Shown one piece after another: positions 10,381 to 21,345 of a DNA stretch of 64,000 bases. This DNA comes from Avibacterium sp. 21-586 (lineage in GTDB: Bacteria > Pseudomonadota > Gammaproteobacteria > Enterobacterales > Pasteurellaceae), in assembly GCF_026226775.1 (NCBI RefSeq), contig NZ_JAKKOD010000001.1:558001-622000 (forward strand), read 5' to 3'. The notes beneath the pieces were generated by a model, which worked only from the letters and a program-made list of their open reading frames with translations, was not told the DNA's origin and searched no databases. Position 1 is the first letter of the stretch. Each line of letters begins with the position of its first letter. The translations under genes were made by a program, and so were the position numbers.

Positions 10381-12246
10381 TTAGCGTAATGTTCCGCAGT
10401 TAATACAGTATAAATACTGCCCTTTTGGATCATTAAATTGGCTCAGTTGATTGAGCTGTTGTTTTACTTCATTGAACGGTTTTGCCAAACCAAGCGCACT
10501 GAATAATTGCTGTTGTGCACCTTTGCCAAAGCTTTTCACTAAGGCATCGAACATAGAATCATTACGTTCAATTAGCCATTCTACGCTAAATTGTTCCGCA
10601 CTTTGATCACCTTGTTTTGCCTTAGCCAATTCAGTTGCTTTTTCCACCGCGCGATCAAAATTACCTAGCTCGTCCACCAATTTATTTTGCAAGGCTTCCG
10701 ATCCCAACCATACTTGACCTTGTGCGATTTTATCTACATCAGCCTTAGCTAACTGACGGCCTTTGCTAACAAGCGAAAGGAATTTATCGTAACCGTGTTC
10801 AATTTCCAGTTGATAAAGATCACTTTTTACTTTTGAGATGCCACCAAAAGAAGATTGCTGGCTTAATGGTGAAGTGGCCACGCCATCAGCATTCACGCCA
10901 ATTTCTGCCACGGCTTTCTCAAAGGTCGGAAACATCGCAAAAATACCGATAGATCCTGTAATGGTATCTGCATCAGCTAAAATATAATCTGCCGTGCTAG
11001 AAATCCAATATCCCCCTGAAGCGGCCATTGCCCCCATTGACACCACCACTGGTTTACCTGCTTGCTGTAAATGCACAATTTCCTGACGGATAATTTCTGA
11101 CGCAAAGGCACTGCCACCAGGGCTATTTATGCGTAAAATCACGGCTTTGATTTTTTTGTCTTCATAAGCCTGACGCAACAATGTGGCAATCGTATCGCCA
11201 CCAACGCCATTTTCATCGGTTTCACAGTCAATAATTGCGCCTTCAACATTGACTACCGCAATGCGATTTTCCCCCTCCCCTTCAATACGATCAGGTAAAT
11301 CCGACAAATAGCGATCAAACGGCAACAATTTTGCTTTGCCTTCTGCATTTTTACCAAAAAGTGCGGTGAGTTTTTGTGCTAAAGTGAAACGATCAGCAAG
11401 TTGCGTAACAAATTTTTGCTGTTGGGCATAAGCCGTCAAATCCCCATTTAACGCTTTCAAATTCGCGAAATATTGCTCCGCCTCAGGTAAGACATTCGCA
11501 ACAGGGATTTCACGATTGTTTGCGATCAGCGTTTTATAATCCGTCCACATTGTATTTAACCAACGTTGCATATTGGATCTGGCTTCTGCCGACATATCAT
11601 TACGCAAAAATGGCTCAACGGCAGATTTATACGTCCCTACACGGAAAATATGTGGCGTGATTTTTAGCTTGTCAAGCAAATCTTTGTAATACAGATTTTC
11701 CAACGCCAAACCTTGTATTTCCACCGTACCAATCGGGTTGAGATAAATTTCATCGGCATAGCTCGCAATTACATATTGTTTTTGCGTATAGCTATCCGCA
11801 TAAGCAATCACCGGCTTACCACTTTGTTTAAACTCATTAATTGCCTTGCCCACATATTTAATCGCAGGCAAATCTGCCCCCTCAAAACGATTAAGATCTA
11901 ACACCAAGCCTTTGATGCGTGGGTCATTCACCGCAGATCGAATACTATATACTAAATCAAAGGTAGAAATTTGACGCGGTACATATTGAGAATCTACTTC
12001 TTTCAACAAATCTTGCAAAGAGTGAATTTCTTCACGATTATCCGCTAAATATCCATCTAAATTCAGCAATAACGCCCCTTCATCTGCGCCCAATGGCGCT
12101 TGGGTTTCTTTATTTGCATTCGTGAGCAAACTCACCACCGCAAAAAGAAACAGTACAAAAACAAGAAAGACTAAATTCATCACAACATTGCGCACAAAAT
12201 TTAATCCTCGCCACAGCATAGAGCCGAGTTTCATCAGCGATTTCAT
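10381..12246 (-). CDS. sppA: Signal peptide peptidase SppA, 67-kDa type
   Basis: Inner-membrane serine protease that degrades cleaved signal peptides. The 621-residue protein has one N-terminal membrane anchor (about residues 20-45), then two tandem ClpP/crotonase-like S49 domains as in E. coli SppA (618 residues). The catalytic Ser lies in MGAMAASGGYWIS in the second domain, with the Lys in the first-domain segment around RVGTYKSAVEPF. ydjA lies divergently upstream, the neighbour it also has in E. coli and H. influenzae. Confidence 0.95.
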   Translation of the reverse strand: MKSLMKLGSMLWRGLNFVRNVVMNLVFLVFVLFLFAVVSLLTNANKETQAPLGADEGALLLNLDGYLADNREEIHSLQDLLKEVDSQYVPRQISTFDLVYSIRSAVNDPRIKGLVLDLNRFEGADLPAIKYVGKAINEFKQSGKPVIAYADSYTQKQYVIASYADEIYLNPIGTVEIQGLALENLYYKDLLDKLKITPHIFRVGTYKSAVEPFLRNDMSAEARSNMQRWLNTMWTDYKTLIANNREIPVANVLPEAEQYFANLKALNGDLTAYAQQQKFVTQLADRFTLAQKLTALFGKNAEGKAKLLPFDRYLSDLPDRIEGEGENRIAVVNVEGAIIDCETDENGVGGDTIATLLRQAYEDKKIKAVILRINSPGGSAFASEIIRQEIVHLQQAGKPVVVSMGAMAASGGYWISSTADYILADADTITGSIGIFAMFPTFEKAVAEIGVNADGVATSPLSQQSSFGGISKVKSDLYQLEIEHGYDKFLSLVSKGRQLAKADVDKIAQGQVWLGSEALQNKLVDELGNFDRAVEKATELAKAKQGDQSAEQFSVEWLIERNDSMFDALVKSFGKGAQQQLFSALGLAKPFNEVKQQLNQLSQFNDPKGQYLYCINCGTLR

Positions 12247-12567
12247 AGGTTTCCTTATTTTTTGATTTTATTTGAGAAGGCGTATCATAAACAGATTAAC
12301 GCCCAAATGCGAATAATTCTTTTCAGAATGACTGTTTTTATCCGCCTTGCTCTATTTTCTCCATCACAATCGCAAAATTCGCAAAAAAATCATCGCACTT
12401 AAACAGGTTTTGCTATGGTTGCTCCCACCACAAGGAGAATCCAATGTTAAATTTATTCAAACGCCCGATATAAAAGGGCTTTTCTCTATCGCACGCATCT
12501 AATACAAAAAACTATGCTATAATCCACCGCACTTTTCATAACAAAAATGATCACAAAAGGACTGATT
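12247..12567. other. Intergenic region sppA-ydjA
   Basis: A 320-bp divergent promoter region. It contains uptake-signal-like ATCGCACTT (about 12392) and CACCGCACTTTT (about 12527). A nine-codon reading frame with a good ribosome site (AAGGAGAA) starts at 12444 and stops at once; a one-base shift would extend it, so it may be a decayed small gene. Nothing else is recognisable. Confidence 0.4.
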
Positions 12568-13122
12568 ATGGACGCTTTAACCCTACTCACTTCACGCCGT
12601 TCTAACAAGAAACTCTTTGCGCCCGCGCCAAACGAAGCGCAACTTGAACAGATTTTCCAAGCCGCACTGCACGTTCCTGATCACGGTAGATTGCAACCTT
12701 ATCGCTTTGTGGTGATTGAAAAAGAAGGGTTAAGTAAACTTGGTAACTTATTAAAAAGTGCCGCGCAAGAGCTTACCCTCGGTGAAGAGCGGTTGAAAAA
12801 AGCGGAAAATTTACCTAATCGTGCACCAATGATCATTGCAGTCATCGCAAAAATCCAAAAAGATATTGCCAAAGTCCCCGTTTGGGAACAAATGCTTAGT
12901 GCTGGTTGTGCTACTTACGCAATGCAACTTGCAGCCAATGCACAAGGCTTTGACAATATTTGGGTAACGGGTCCTTGGGTTAATGGATCAGCCTTACGCA
13001 ACGCATTACAATGTAAGGAAGATGATAAAGTGATCGCTTTGCTAATGGTTGGAACAGGTGAAGAAAAAATGAATCGTGAAGCAAAAACATTAGATATATC
13101 TGATCTGGTAAGTTACCTATAA
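12568..13122 (+). CDS. ydjA: NAD(P)H nitroreductase YdjA-like
   Basis: Small FMN-dependent nitroreductase of 184 residues. It shows the family N-terminus (LTSRRSNKKLF), the segment DHGRLQPYRFVVIE and the C-terminal GTGEEK before the final helix. Physiological substrate is unknown; the minimal fold is typical of YdjA. The ATG at 12568 is preferred over one seven codons earlier because AAAGGA lies eight bases before it. In E. coli ydjA is followed by selD; here selD also follows but is on the opposite strand. Confidence 0.88.
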   Translation: MDALTLLTSRRSNKKLFAPAPNEAQLEQIFQAALHVPDHGRLQPYRFVVIEKEGLSKLGNLLKSAAQELTLGEERLKKAENLPNRAPMIIAVIAKIQKDIAKVPVWEQMLSAGCATYAMQLAANAQGFDNIWVTGPWVNGSALRNALQCKEDDKVIALLMVGTGEEKMNREAKTLDISDLVSYL

Positions 13123-13149
13123 GCTTGATTATTTCGATACAGAAAAAGA

Positions 13150-13174
13150 AAAGGTGAGAAAATCTCACCTTTTT
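13150..13174. terminator. Terminator between ydjA and selD
   Basis: Stem AAGGTGAGA / TCTCACCTT with a tight AAA loop followed by TTTT on the plus strand; also suitable for the converging selD transcript. Confidence 0.8.
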
Positions 13175-13198
13175 AGTTAACCTTTCAATCTTACTTAG

Positions 13199-14293
13199 CT
13201 AAAGCACTTCGATTAATGATGATTGAGAATTGGTCCCCTCAATTAATTCACCAATTTCAAATAATTCTATTCCCTCTTTTTCTGCCAATCCTGTAACTTG
13301 TGTGATAGTTTCAGGCTTAACCGCAATAAGTAATCCTCCTGAGGTTTGCGGATCACATAATATATTTTTTTGTAGCTCGCTCATCACAGAAATTTTATGC
13401 CCATAGCTATTAAAGTTTCTTGCTGTTCCACCTGGTACATAGCCTTTTTGAATATAGTGAATCACTCCCTCTAAGGTTTTAACTCGCTCAAAATAAATTT
13501 TCGCTTTTAGCTGAGAACCTTCACAAATTTCGCTTAAATGACCAAGCAAGCCAAAGCCTGTTACATCAGTCATTGCAGTGATACCTTCTAATTCAGCAAA
13601 CTGCAAACCAATTTTGTTCATTTGGCACATTGTTGCGGTGGCAAGACCTTTGTGTTCTGGCTTGAGCTTTCCTTTTTTTTCAGCCGTGGTTAAAACGCCA
13701 ATACCGAGCGGCTTAGTTAAATAAAGTTTGCAACCAGCTTGTGCTGAGTCGTTCCTTTTCACTTTATCGGTAGAAATTACGCCTGTTACTGCTAAACCAA
13801 AAATTGGCTCGGGTGCATCAATCGAATGCCCACCCGCTAAGGCGATCCCAGCTTGTTGGCAGGCAAAGCGCCCACCATCAACAATACGTTGTGCTACGCT
13901 TGGTGGGAGTAATTTGATTGGAAATCCTAAAATTGCGATCGCCATAATAGGTTTTCCTCCCATTGCAAAAACATCACTGATGGCATTGGTGGCAGCTATG
14001 CGACCAAAATCAAAAGGATCATCTACAATTGGCATAAAAAAATCTGTCGTGCTGATAACCCCAATTCCATTACCAATGTCATAAACAGCCGCATCATCTT
14101 TGGTCTCATTGCCTACCATTAAATTTGGAGAGATAAATTTTTCCATTTTCGAATGTAAAATTGTCTCAAGATCTTGGGGAGAAATTTTACAACCACACCC
14201 CGCACCATGGCTGTATTGAGTTAGGCGGATAGTTTCTGTGACTGTTTGATCTAGCTCATTTTGAATATCATTAAGATTTGCTTCTTTTTGCAT
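13199..14293 (-). CDS. selD: Selenide, water dikinase
   Basis: Makes selenophosphate from selenide and ATP for selenocysteine and selenouridine synthesis. The 364-residue product has the catalytic loop HGAGCGCKI with Cys (TGT) at residue 33, where H. influenzae SelD has selenocysteine, followed by the AIRS-type ATP-binding fold ([59 protein letters not shown]). Start ATG has GAGGAAG upstream. selA, selB and selU are not in the window. Confidence 0.95.
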   Translation of the reverse strand: MQKEANLNDIQNELDQTVTETIRLTQYSHGAGCGCKISPQDLETILHSKMEKFISPNLMVGNETKDDAAVYDIGNGIGVISTTDFFMPIVDDPFDFGRIAATNAISDVFAMGGKPIMAIAILGFPIKLLPPSVAQRIVDGGRFACQQAGIALAGGHSIDAPEPIFGLAVTGVISTDKVKRNDSAQAGCKLYLTKPLGIGVLTTAEKKGKLKPEHKGLATATMCQMNKIGLQFAELEGITAMTDVTGFGLLGHLSEICEGSQLKAKIYFERVKTLEGVIHYIQKGYVPGGTARNFNSYGHKISVMSELQKNILCDPQTSGGLLIAVKPETITQVTGLAEKEGIELFEIGELIEGTNSQSSLIEVL

Positions 14294-14534
14294 AACTTCC
14301 TCGCTTTACCATCAACTGATGAGACTCGCTCTATTATATGATATGCTGATTTTATAACATATAATTATTTTTATCAGAATTTAGATATCGGATAATGAAT
14401 AACATCGTACTCATAGAGTAACTTACGCTACCGTATGCAATTACAGCAAATTATTATTAATGCATAACTTGACCGAAAGAACTGCAAGCTAAATTGTCTC
14501 TTATTTTACTTAGCATAGAGAAGAACCCATAAAG

Positions 14535-14553
14535 GAAGCTTTTGAAGCTTCCC
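14535..14553 (-). terminator. Hairpin downstream of nhaA
   Basis: Palindrome GGAAGCTT / AAGCTTCC with a 3-base loop just after the nhaA stop on the minus strand. The T-run is short, so it may only stabilise the 3' end. Confidence 0.5.
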
Positions 14554-14557
14554 ATAT

Positions 14558-15745
14558 TTACCCGGTAGATTGTGCTGTAACTGGTTTAGTGAACACTCTT
14601 AATAAAATATAACCACCAATTGCGGACAATGCAGATCCAATTAAAATTCCAACTCGAGCAAAACTTACCATTTCATTTTCCCCTTCCCCCCCAAAAGCTA
14701 AACCTGCAAGGAACATTGACATAGTAAATCCTATGCCACATAACAAAGCAATAGCAAAGATTTGCTTAAAATTAATTCCTTCAGGTAATTTTGCTATTCG
14801 TAATAAAACAGAAAGGTAACTGAATAAAAATACGCCCAGTAATTTCCCTACAAACAACCCTAAAATTACGCCAAGAGTAAGAGGAGAATTTAAGGTTTCA
14901 ACTCCCATGCCAGACAAAGATACACCTGCATTAGAAAAAGCGAATAAAGGTAAAATAAAAAATGAACACCAAGGTGCAAGAATATGCTCCATCTCATGCA
15001 ATAGCTTCCTTCCATTTTTACCTTTTAAAGGAATGCTAAACCCAATGATAACGCCCGCCAAAGTCGCATGTACACCAGATTTTAATACCGATACCCACAA
15101 AATTAAACCGACTATCACATAAGGACCTAAATTTGATACTTTAAAGCGATTAAGCAAAATTAATCCAATAATCGCAACACTTGCTAGAATCAATGCTCGA
15201 GTACTTAAATCTTGTGAGAAAAACAATGCAATAACGATAATTGCACCTAAATCATCTATAATTGCGAGAGCAAGTAAAAATACCTTTAATGCAAAAGGTA
15301 CTCTACTCCCCAATAAACCAAGCACACCTAACGCAAACGCAATATCTGTTGCCATAGGAATAGCCCACCCCTGTTGATAGTGAGGGGTATCTTTATTGAT
15401 AAACCAATAAATTAGTGCGGGAACTATCATTCCACCGATGGCGGCAATTCCAGGGAAAATAGCCTTTTGATAACTTGAAATTGCCCCAGTAAGCAATTCT
15501 CGTTTAACTTCTAGCCCTACTAAAACAAAAAAGACTGCCATAAACCCATCATTTACCCACATCAATAACGGTTTATTAATCTGTACAATTGAACCAAATT
15601 GAATCACCACGGGTGCATCGAGAAAACTAAAATAAAACCGACTTAATGGTGTGTTCGCAAGCAAAATGGCAAAGGCTGCAAAAAATAGCAATAACATTCC
15701 CCCTGCGGCTTCCATTTTCATAAAATAGCGAATATATCGAACCAT
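14558..15745 (-). CDS. nhaA: Na+/H+ antiporter NhaA
   Basis: Electrogenic inner-membrane sodium/proton exchanger for sodium and pH homeostasis. About 395 residues with 11-12 membrane segments. The conserved features include [14 protein letters not shown], the cluster [14 protein letters not shown] and the paired aspartates in [18 protein letters not shown], the ion-binding aspartates of the family. The ATG at 15745 has GGAGAG seven bases upstream and gives the expected [16 protein letters not shown] start; an ATG 8 codons earlier is less likely. Monocistronic. Confidence 0.95.
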   Translation of the reverse strand: MVRYIRYFMKMEAAGGMLLLFFAAFAILLANTPLSRFYFSFLDAPVVIQFGSIVQINKPLLMWVNDGFMAVFFVLVGLEVKRELLTGAISSYQKAIFPGIAAIGGMIVPALIYWFINKDTPHYQQGWAIPMATDIAFALGVLGLLGSRVPFALKVFLLALAIIDDLGAIIVIALFFSQDLSTRALILASVAIIGLILLNRFKVSNLGPYVIVGLILWVSVLKSGVHATLAGVIIGFSIPLKGKNGRKLLHEMEHILAPWCSFFILPLFAFSNAGVSLSGMGVETLNSPLTLGVILGLFVGKLLGVFLFSYLSVLLRIAKLPEGINFKQIFAIALLCGIGFTMSMFLAGLAFGGEGENEMVSFARVGILIGSALSAIGGYILLRVFTKPVTAQSTG

Positions 15746-15932
15746 TAACCTCTCCTGAAATATAAACATTGGCTAATTAGCCTAAATAAAATCAACATTA
15801 TTGCATGTTAACAAAAATGATCCTTTATTTTTCTAACATAGAAATAAAAAGTTGGTCAATAAAAATCCAGAAAATTGACGTTATGCGTTGAAAAATTAAA
15901 AAGTTTACTCAATTTTTAACCACTCTTTTTCA

Positions 15933-17285
15933 TTAAAGCTGCTGATACAAACGCCTTGCATTGGCATCAGACATACTTGCAATATAATCACATACCACAC
16001 GTTGTTTATGCATTTCATCCGCATTACGCCATTGTTCAAATACATAAGGGGGTAATAAACGCTCAGGATTATTGGCAAAAACTTGAAACATCTCTCTCAA
16101 CATTCTTTGTCCTTTGTATTCAATCCGTTGAGTATTAACGTCACAAATCACATATTTCCAAACAAAATTCTTAAATACTTTCAGCACTGCAATAACATCT
16201 GAGGATAATTCCGCATTATAACGAAGTAATGGTTCTGAAAAATCTGCACTAATTTTCCACCGCACATTAGTAATAAAATAATTAACCAACGCACCAATGG
16301 CATTTTTTCGCTCATAATGATAAGGAGAAAATAAATTACGACTAATTGATTCAATATGTTGTTTGATCCATTCAGAATCACAATCTTGCAATTTTTCAAA
16401 GGCTTCTTGCCATTGGTGTTGATGCACCATTCCTAGCACAATAGCATCTTCTAAATCATGAACGCCATAGGCAATATCATCAGCCAACTCCATAATGCTA
16501 CAATCTAAAGACTTGTAGCAGGTTTTTAAGATTTGTTCTGGACTTTTTCTTTCATTATTTAATCGTTGAAATAAATGACGATCTTTTTCTGTCAATGGAC
16601 TAAGCAACCAAATAAAGACATCAAGATCATCACGAAACAAACCTTTACCCGGTATCCAATCGGCCATTTTCGGTTTATTCAAGCTGTCTTGGTGTAATTG
16701 GGACATTGCCGCATATTGCGGAGAAACGTTATCTAAAAGAGCTGGATATTTAACTACACCTAATAAAGTGCGACGAGTTAAATTCATTCCTGCATCGGGT
16801 GTGTAAGGTTCAAGTTTAGTTAACAGGCGAAAGGTTTGAGCATTGCCTTCAAAACCACCGTGATCACGCATCATATAATTTAGCGCCACCTCCCCACCAT
16901 GTCCAAAAGGTGGGTGTCCAATATCATGTGCAAAGCACAAGCTTTCAATTAGATCATTGGAAGGCAATAAGGGCTTTAGTTGTTTTTGTAAGGTGTTTTT
17001 ATCCGTCTTTAATTGATCAGCTAAATGTGCAAATGCTTCCGTAAATTTGAGCTGTGCCACCAAACTACTTCCAATCTGTGCTACTTCGAGAGAATGCGTA
17101 AGACGTGTACGATAAAAATCATTCTCTCCAACTGCATGAATTTGTGTTTTGGCTTGTAAGCAACGAAAAGCTGCACTATGAAGAATACGTCCTCGATCAC
17201 GCCGAAAGGGCGGACGAAGATCTTTTTCTCTTGGACTATCTGGAACAATTCGTTCATGCCAAAAGCTATTACCAGCATTGATCAT
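15933..17285 (-). CDS. dgt: dGTPase-like deoxynucleotide triphosphohydrolase (HD domain)
   Basis: HD-superfamily phosphohydrolase expected to cleave dNTPs to nucleoside and triphosphate. The 450-residue protein has the N-terminal [21 protein letters not shown], a [13 protein letters not shown] segment carrying the first His, and the HD core [16 protein letters not shown]. The later [18 protein letters not shown] supplies the last metal Asp. Its start lies just after the lrgB stop, so it is the last gene of the lrgA-lrgB-dgt run. Whether it prefers dGTP is not visible. Confidence 0.9.
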   Translation of the reverse strand: MINAGNSFWHERIVPDSPREKDLRPPFRRDRGRILHSAAFRCLQAKTQIHAVGENDFYRTRLTHSLEVAQIGSSLVAQLKFTEAFAHLADQLKTDKNTLQKQLKPLLPSNDLIESLCFAHDIGHPPFGHGGEVALNYMMRDHGGFEGNAQTFRLLTKLEPYTPDAGMNLTRRTLLGVVKYPALLDNVSPQYAAMSQLHQDSLNKPKMADWIPGKGLFRDDLDVFIWLLSPLTEKDRHLFQRLNNERKSPEQILKTCYKSLDCSIMELADDIAYGVHDLEDAIVLGMVHQHQWQEAFEKLQDCDSEWIKQHIESISRNLFSPYHYERKNAIGALVNYFITNVRWKISADFSEPLLRYNAELSSDVIAVLKVFKNFVWKYVICDVNTQRIEYKGQRMLREMFQVFANNPERLLPPYVFEQWRNADEMHKQRVVCDYIASMSDANARRLYQQL

Positions 17286-17286
17286 T

Positions 17287-17973
17287 TTATGTAACCCACA
17301 AATAAATTAACTTAAAAATAAGAGGTGCAAAAATAGAGCTTAAAATGCCACAAAGGACAAGTGCAATTGAACTATAATTACCCGCTTTAGGATCTACCTC
17401 CATACAGCTAACTGTACCTAAAACATGTGATACCGCACCAATAGAAAGCCCGATTGATTCGGCATATTTAATCTTGAACATTTTTAAAATTAAATAACCA
17501 AACATAGATCCTTGTAAACCAGCTATTAGCACAACGGCCGCTGCCACAGAAGGTATACCACCAATATTTTTTGCAATTTCCATAGCTATCGGCGTGGTTA
17601 CCGATTTGGGTAAAATCGTGGCCACAATTTCAAGATCAGCACCGAGCATTAGTGCCAACACTGCACCTACTATCATAGAAAACAAAGAAGAAAGCGTGGC
17701 AATGAATAAAATCGTTTTCCAGTATGCTTTGATTTGGCGAAATTGTTCATATAACGGCAATGCGAGGGCAACCACACTCACCCCCAATAAATGATTTAAC
17801 GGCGCATTACCCACTATATAGTCGGGATAAGGTACATTAAACATCACTACAATGGTGATCAACATTGCCACGGTAAGGATAAAACTATTAAAAATGATTG
17901 ATTTCAACCGCTTACTAATCTGCAAGGCAACCATAAACACCGCAAGGGTAAGAAAAGTATAAGCGTAAATCAT
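17287..17973 (-). CDS. LrgB/CidB-family membrane protein (YohK-like)
   Basis: Integral membrane protein of 228 residues, seven or more hydrophobic segments, with the family block [18 protein letters not shown] and GAVSHVLGT. In staphylococci the LrgAB/CidAB pair influences murein hydrolase export and cell lysis; in Gram-negative bacteria YohJK roles are poorly defined and may include metabolite transport. ATG overlaps the stop of the LrgA-like gene by 4 bp. Confidence 0.9.
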   Translation of the reverse strand: MIYAYTFLTLAVFMVALQISKRLKSIIFNSFILTVAMLITIVVMFNVPYPDYIVGNAPLNHLLGVSVVALALPLYEQFRQIKAYWKTILFIATLSSLFSMIVGAVLALMLGADLEIVATILPKSVTTPIAMEIAKNIGGIPSVAAAVVLIAGLQGSMFGYLILKMFKIKYAESIGLSIGAVSHVLGTVSCMEVDPKAGNYSSIALVLCGILSSIFAPLIFKLIYLWVT

Positions 17974-18383
17974 TTGCTCTCCTTAGCCCGTTTTTTCAAG
18001 ACTTTTTTGCGTAATCCAGCAAAAGACTGTTGAGAAAAAAGATAATCCGCCAAAATGCCACTTAGTACCAATGTCAAAATCGTCGCGATCACATTAGGAA
18101 TCAAGAGCACTTTGGCTTGGTTGATCAAAAGGTCGGAATATTGAATAATCCCCACACTTACCGGTACAAACAACACTGCCATATAACGCATTAATAGACT
18201 TGCACCTGCGAAAATCCAATGCACTTTAATCACTTGTAACATTAAGCAGGCGAATAATAACAGCAATCCCCAAATGCTACTAGGTATACCAATAGGAATA
18301 AAATGCGCGATCTGCTCACCGAGAAAAAGCATCAAAAAAAGAATGGCAAAAGAACGTAATAACTGGAAAATCTTCTGTGTCAT
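17970..18383 (-). CDS. LrgA/CidA-family holin-like protein (YohJ-like)
   Basis: Small membrane protein of 137 residues with four hydrophobic segments and the LrgA signature (GEQIAHFIPIGIPSSIWGLLLLF, RYMAVLFVPVSVGIIQY). The tail is basic ([12 protein letters not shown]). First gene of the lrgA-lrgB-dgt cluster; the region before it is AT rich and shared with the divergent nuclease gene at 18499. Confidence 0.88.
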   Translation of the reverse strand: MTQKIFQLLRSFAILFLMLFLGEQIAHFIPIGIPSSIWGLLLLFACLMLQVIKVHWIFAGASLLMRYMAVLFVPVSVGIIQYSDLLINQAKVLLIPNVIATILTLVLSGILADYLFSQQSFAGLRKKVLKKRAKESK

Positions 18384-18498
18384 ACTACTATAAATTTGTT
18401 AATTTACTAAAATCGTAATAATTCTACTCTTATTTTATTCGTTTTGTTATGGCTTTTCGCTACAATAAGAGAAATTTCAAGCTTTTTTTAAATCAAAT

Positions 18499-19041
18499 AT
18501 GATCAGAATGTTACAAAAGCGTTTCTTGTTCCTTATTACAACAATATTTTGGTTTCCTCAAGCTGAAGCGGTGCGTATCATTCCTTGCCGTGTTGTGGCA
18601 ATTTCTGATGGCGATACCTTTCGCTGCTTGCTTGAAAATAACAAACAAATCAAAGTACGTTTAGACAGTATTGATGCACCTGAAAAGAAACAACCTTTTG
18701 GCAATAAATCTCGCCAAACCTTAGCAAACTTAATTCATAAGCAAGCGGTTCAGCTACAAATTGTGGGCTATGATCGCTATCAACGCACGCTTGCGACGGT
18801 ATATAACCAACAAGGGCAAAATGTCAATCTTGCAATGGTAAAACTAGGAATGGCGTGGGTGTATGAACGTTATGCAAGGGATCAACGCTATTTTAGTGCA
18901 CAGCAACAGGCACGCGCACAACGTGTCGGTTTATGGCAAGATCCGCAACCGATTTACCCTGAACAATGGCGAAAAATGCAAAGCGAACAACGTAAACAAA
19001 AACGCCAACAAAAAGAAAAAGGATCATTCTATGGCTTTTAA
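18499..19041 (+). CDS. Thermonuclease-family (SNase-like) secreted nuclease
   Basis: Calcium-dependent staphylococcal-nuclease-fold protein of 180 residues, probably periplasmic or secreted: a hydrophobic N-terminal signal ends near QAEA. The OB-fold active-site residues are visible: ISDGDTFRC (Asp), RLDSIDAPE (Arg, Asp, Glu) and a later Arg in [13 protein letters not shown] highly basic tail (residues 155-176) could bind nucleic acid. Its 3' end overlaps the csdA start by 11 bp, so the genes are likely coupled, an arrangement without an obvious functional reason. Confidence 0.88.
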   Translation: MIRMLQKRFLFLITTIFWFPQAEAVRIIPCRVVAISDGDTFRCLLENNKQIKVRLDSIDAPEKKQPFGNKSRQTLANLIHKQAVQLQIVGYDRYQRTLATVYNQQGQNVNLAMVKLGMAWVYERYARDQRYFSAQQQARAQRVGLWQDPQPIYPEQWRKMQSEQRKQKRQQKEKGSFYGF

Positions 19042-20230
19042 CCCCGCTGAATTTCGGAAAAATTTCCCTTATTTTCAACAACCTAACGCAGCCGTTTATT
19101 TAGATAGCGCAGCCACCAGCTTAAAACCACAAGCCTTGATTGATGCTACCGTTGCCTTTTATCAATCCGCAGGATCGGTACATCGCAGCCAATATGATGA
19201 ACAACAAACCGCACACTACGAACAAGCACGCACAAGAGTGAAAAAGCTGATCAATGCCGAAAGTGAACAAAGTATTATTTGGACATCAGGCACAACGCAC
19301 GCCATTAATTTAGTGGCGAACGGTCTGCTGCCACAGCTTAGCCCACAAGATGAAATTATCATCAGTGAAGCAGAACACCACGCCAATTTTGTCAGCTGGC
19401 AGCAGCTAAGCCAAAAAACTGGAGCAAAATTGATCATCCTGCCATTGCAGACTAACGGCGTTATTGATGATCGTACATTAAAAAGTGCGGTACAAAAAAA
19501 CTGCAAAATTGTTGCCTTGACTATGATGTCCAATGTAACGGGCGTGGTGCAGCCTTTGGCGGATTTAATCCCGATTATTCGCCGCCAAAGTGACGCACTC
19601 ATCTTAGCCGATGCGGCACAAGCGATTAATCATCTTTCCATTGATTTACAACAGCTTGACGTCGATTTTCTCACCTTTTCCGCACACAAAATTTATGGTC
19701 CAACAGGGCTTGGCGTTTTAGCAGGAAAATTGACCGCACTTAACCCACTTCAGCCCTTATTATTCGGTGGTAAAATGGTGCAGAAAGTCAGTGCACAGCA
19801 AACAGAATTTGCCGAATTACCTTATAAACTTGAAGCTGGCACACCCAATATTGCTGGTGTAATCGGCTTTAATGCAGTGCTAGAATGGCTAGAAAAATGG
19901 GATAACAATGCCGCACATCAGTATGTCGCGCAATTAAGCAAAAAAATCACCGCTCGCCTGCAACAATACCCTGCCTGCCATCTTTTTGCTTATGGCGATC
20001 ACAGCCCAATTATTAGCTTTTTATTTAAGCATATTGATCTTTCTGATCTCGCAACCCTGTTGAGCGAACAAAATATTGCCCTGCGCGCTGGCGAACATTG
20101 CGCTCAACCTTATTTGGCAAGGCTCGAACAACGTGGTACATTACGCCTTTCCCTTGCCCCTTACAATAATGAGCAAGATATTGAACACTTTTTTAACGCG
20201 TTGGATAACGCCTTAGCCTTGTTAGATTGA
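19031..20230 (+). CDS. csdA: Cysteine desulfurase CsdA-like
   Basis: PLP-dependent class V aminotransferase-fold enzyme that takes sulfur from cysteine, for iron-sulfur or thio-cofactor assembly. 399 residues from the ATG at 19031 (preceded by AAAAAGGATC). Features: [11 protein letters not shown], substrate/cofactor motif [12 protein letters not shown] lysine in [12 protein letters not shown], and the catalytic Cys in [11 protein letters not shown], as in group II (SufS/CsdA) desulfurases. The SufE-like gene csdE follows after 4 bp, which supports CsdA rather than SufS. Confidence 0.92.
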   Translation: MAFNPAEFRKNFPYFQQPNAAVYLDSAATSLKPQALIDATVAFYQSAGSVHRSQYDEQQTAHYEQARTRVKKLINAESEQSIIWTSGTTHAINLVANGLLPQLSPQDEIIISEAEHHANFVSWQQLSQKTGAKLIILPLQTNGVIDDRTLKSAVQKNCKIVALTMMSNVTGVVQPLADLIPIIRRQSDALILADAAQAINHLSIDLQQLDVDFLTFSAHKIYGPTGLGVLAGKLTALNPLQPLLFGGKMVQKVSAQQTEFAELPYKLEAGTPNIAGVIGFNAVLEWLEKWDNNAAHQYVAQLSKKITARLQQYPACHLFAYGDHSPIISFLFKHIDLSDLATLLSEQNIALRAGEHCAQPYLARLEQRGTLRLSLAPYNNEQDIEHFFNALDNALALLD

Positions 20231-20234
20231 CGCA

Positions 20235-20624
20235 ATGAGAACAGAAATTAAAAACGCCCAAAATTGGGAAGATCGCTACCGTTTCATCATTCAAAGCGGA
20301 AAAAATCTCTCTCGCCCTGATGAACAAGCTCTCGCCCAAATGCAGCCTATTTCAGGTTGTGAAGCCAAGGTTTGGTTCAAATTTGAACCCAAAAACGACC
20401 GCACTTTTATGTTTAATGCCTTTAGCGAAGCACGCATTATTAACGGTTTACTTTGGCTAATTCTGCAAGAAATTAATGGCAAAACCGCAGAACAATTACA
20501 ATCCTTTGATTTGACCAATTATTTTGATGAACTTGGCATTGCTCAACGATTAAGCAGCACCCGCTTAAATGGTTTAAAACAAATTGAGCAAATTGTGCGA
20601 AATTTATCAATTTGTACAAACTAA
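20235..20624 (+). CDS. csdE: Sulfur acceptor CsdE (SufE family)
   Basis: Partner protein that accepts persulfide from CsdA and stimulates its activity. 129 residues; the acceptor Cys is in ISGCEAKVW, and the fold signature NWEDRYRFIIQSGK and NGLLWLILQEINGK is clear. Directly follows csdA and is likely translated from the same mRNA. Confidence 0.9.
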   Translation: MRTEIKNAQNWEDRYRFIIQSGKNLSRPDEQALAQMQPISGCEAKVWFKFEPKNDRTFMFNAFSEARIINGLLWLILQEINGKTAEQLQSFDLTNYFDELGIAQRLSSTRLNGLKQIEQIVRNLSICTN

Positions 20625-20682
20625 ATCTGTCAAAAATAAAAAACTTGCTATAATCGCCACAAGCAATTTATCAGGAAGAAGA

Positions 20683-21291
20683 ATGAAAAAAAAACTTGTC
20701 GCATTTTTAATTTCTACCTTATTTTCCACCGCACTTTGGGCGGATTGGGAAATGGTGGGCAATGCTGATTATAACTGGGGACCATTTCAAATTTACACCC
20801 TAAGTCTCTATTCAGAAACGGGGAATTATCAAGAAAATCAACGCCCTTTAATGCTCTCCTTCAACTTTGACAAGCCCGTAGAAGGCAAAAGTTTCGCCAT
20901 TAGTTTAATCAAAGAAATGAAATCCCTTAACGTGGAAGGCGATACAGATAATTGGCTAGATGAACTACAAAAAATCTTTCCCGATTTCTCGCCTAAAGAT
21001 GTGTTGAGCTATATTGCCTTACCCCAAAAAGGCTATTTTATTTTAAATGACACAGTATTAGACAAAGAATTTGGCGATGATTTTAACCGTGCTTTTATCA
21101 GCAGTGTGTTATCACCAAAAGGCAGTTACAGTAAAATCTTGCCACAGCTATTAGGCAAAGAAAAAAGCCCACATAGTGAGAATGAAAGGCTCTTACCAAC
21201 CCCTGAGGTGGAAAAACTTAATGAGGATGAAATCAACCCTCAACTTCCGCCAACATTTGAGATGAATCCACAAATAAAAGAAAACAGCTAA
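20683..21291 (+). CDS. Periplasmic chalcone-isomerase-like protein
   Basis: Exported protein of 202 residues; the signal peptide runs to ALWAD (Ala-Trp-Ala cleavage site). The start at 20683 has CAGGAAG upstream. The segment from WEMVGNADYNWGPFQIYTLSLY to the PLMLSFNFDKPVEGKSFA strand and the later YFILND resemble the bacterial chalcone isomerase-like family, whose bacterial function is unknown. The last 40 residues are Pro/Glu/Asn rich and look disordered. An uptake signal is embedded in the signal-peptide coding region (ACCGCACTT, about 20728). Confidence 0.6.
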   Translation: MKKKLVAFLISTLFSTALWADWEMVGNADYNWGPFQIYTLSLYSETGNYQENQRPLMLSFNFDKPVEGKSFAISLIKEMKSLNVEGDTDNWLDELQKIFPDFSPKDVLSYIALPQKGYFILNDTVLDKEFGDDFNRAFISSVLSPKGSYSKILPQLLGKEKSPHSENERLLPTPEVEKLNEDEINPQLPPTFEMNPQIKENS

Positions 21292-21308
21292 TATCGTCTA
21301 ATCACAAA

Positions 21309-21331
21309 AAAGCACGCTCAAGCGTGCTTTA
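21309..21331. terminator. Bidirectional terminator
   Basis: Hairpin AAGCACGCT / AGCGTGCTT with A-tract before and T/A-tract after, between two converging genes. Confidence 0.8.
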
Positions 21332-21345
21332 AAAACACCATTTTT

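Noticed and set aside
12444..12470. Nine-codon frame with a strong ribosome site upstream of ydjA
   Set aside because: Too short and without recoding or attenuator structure; kept only as a note in the intergenic entry.
13728..14084. 118-codon frame opposite selD
   Set aside because: Antisense shadow of selD with no ribosome site or family resemblance.
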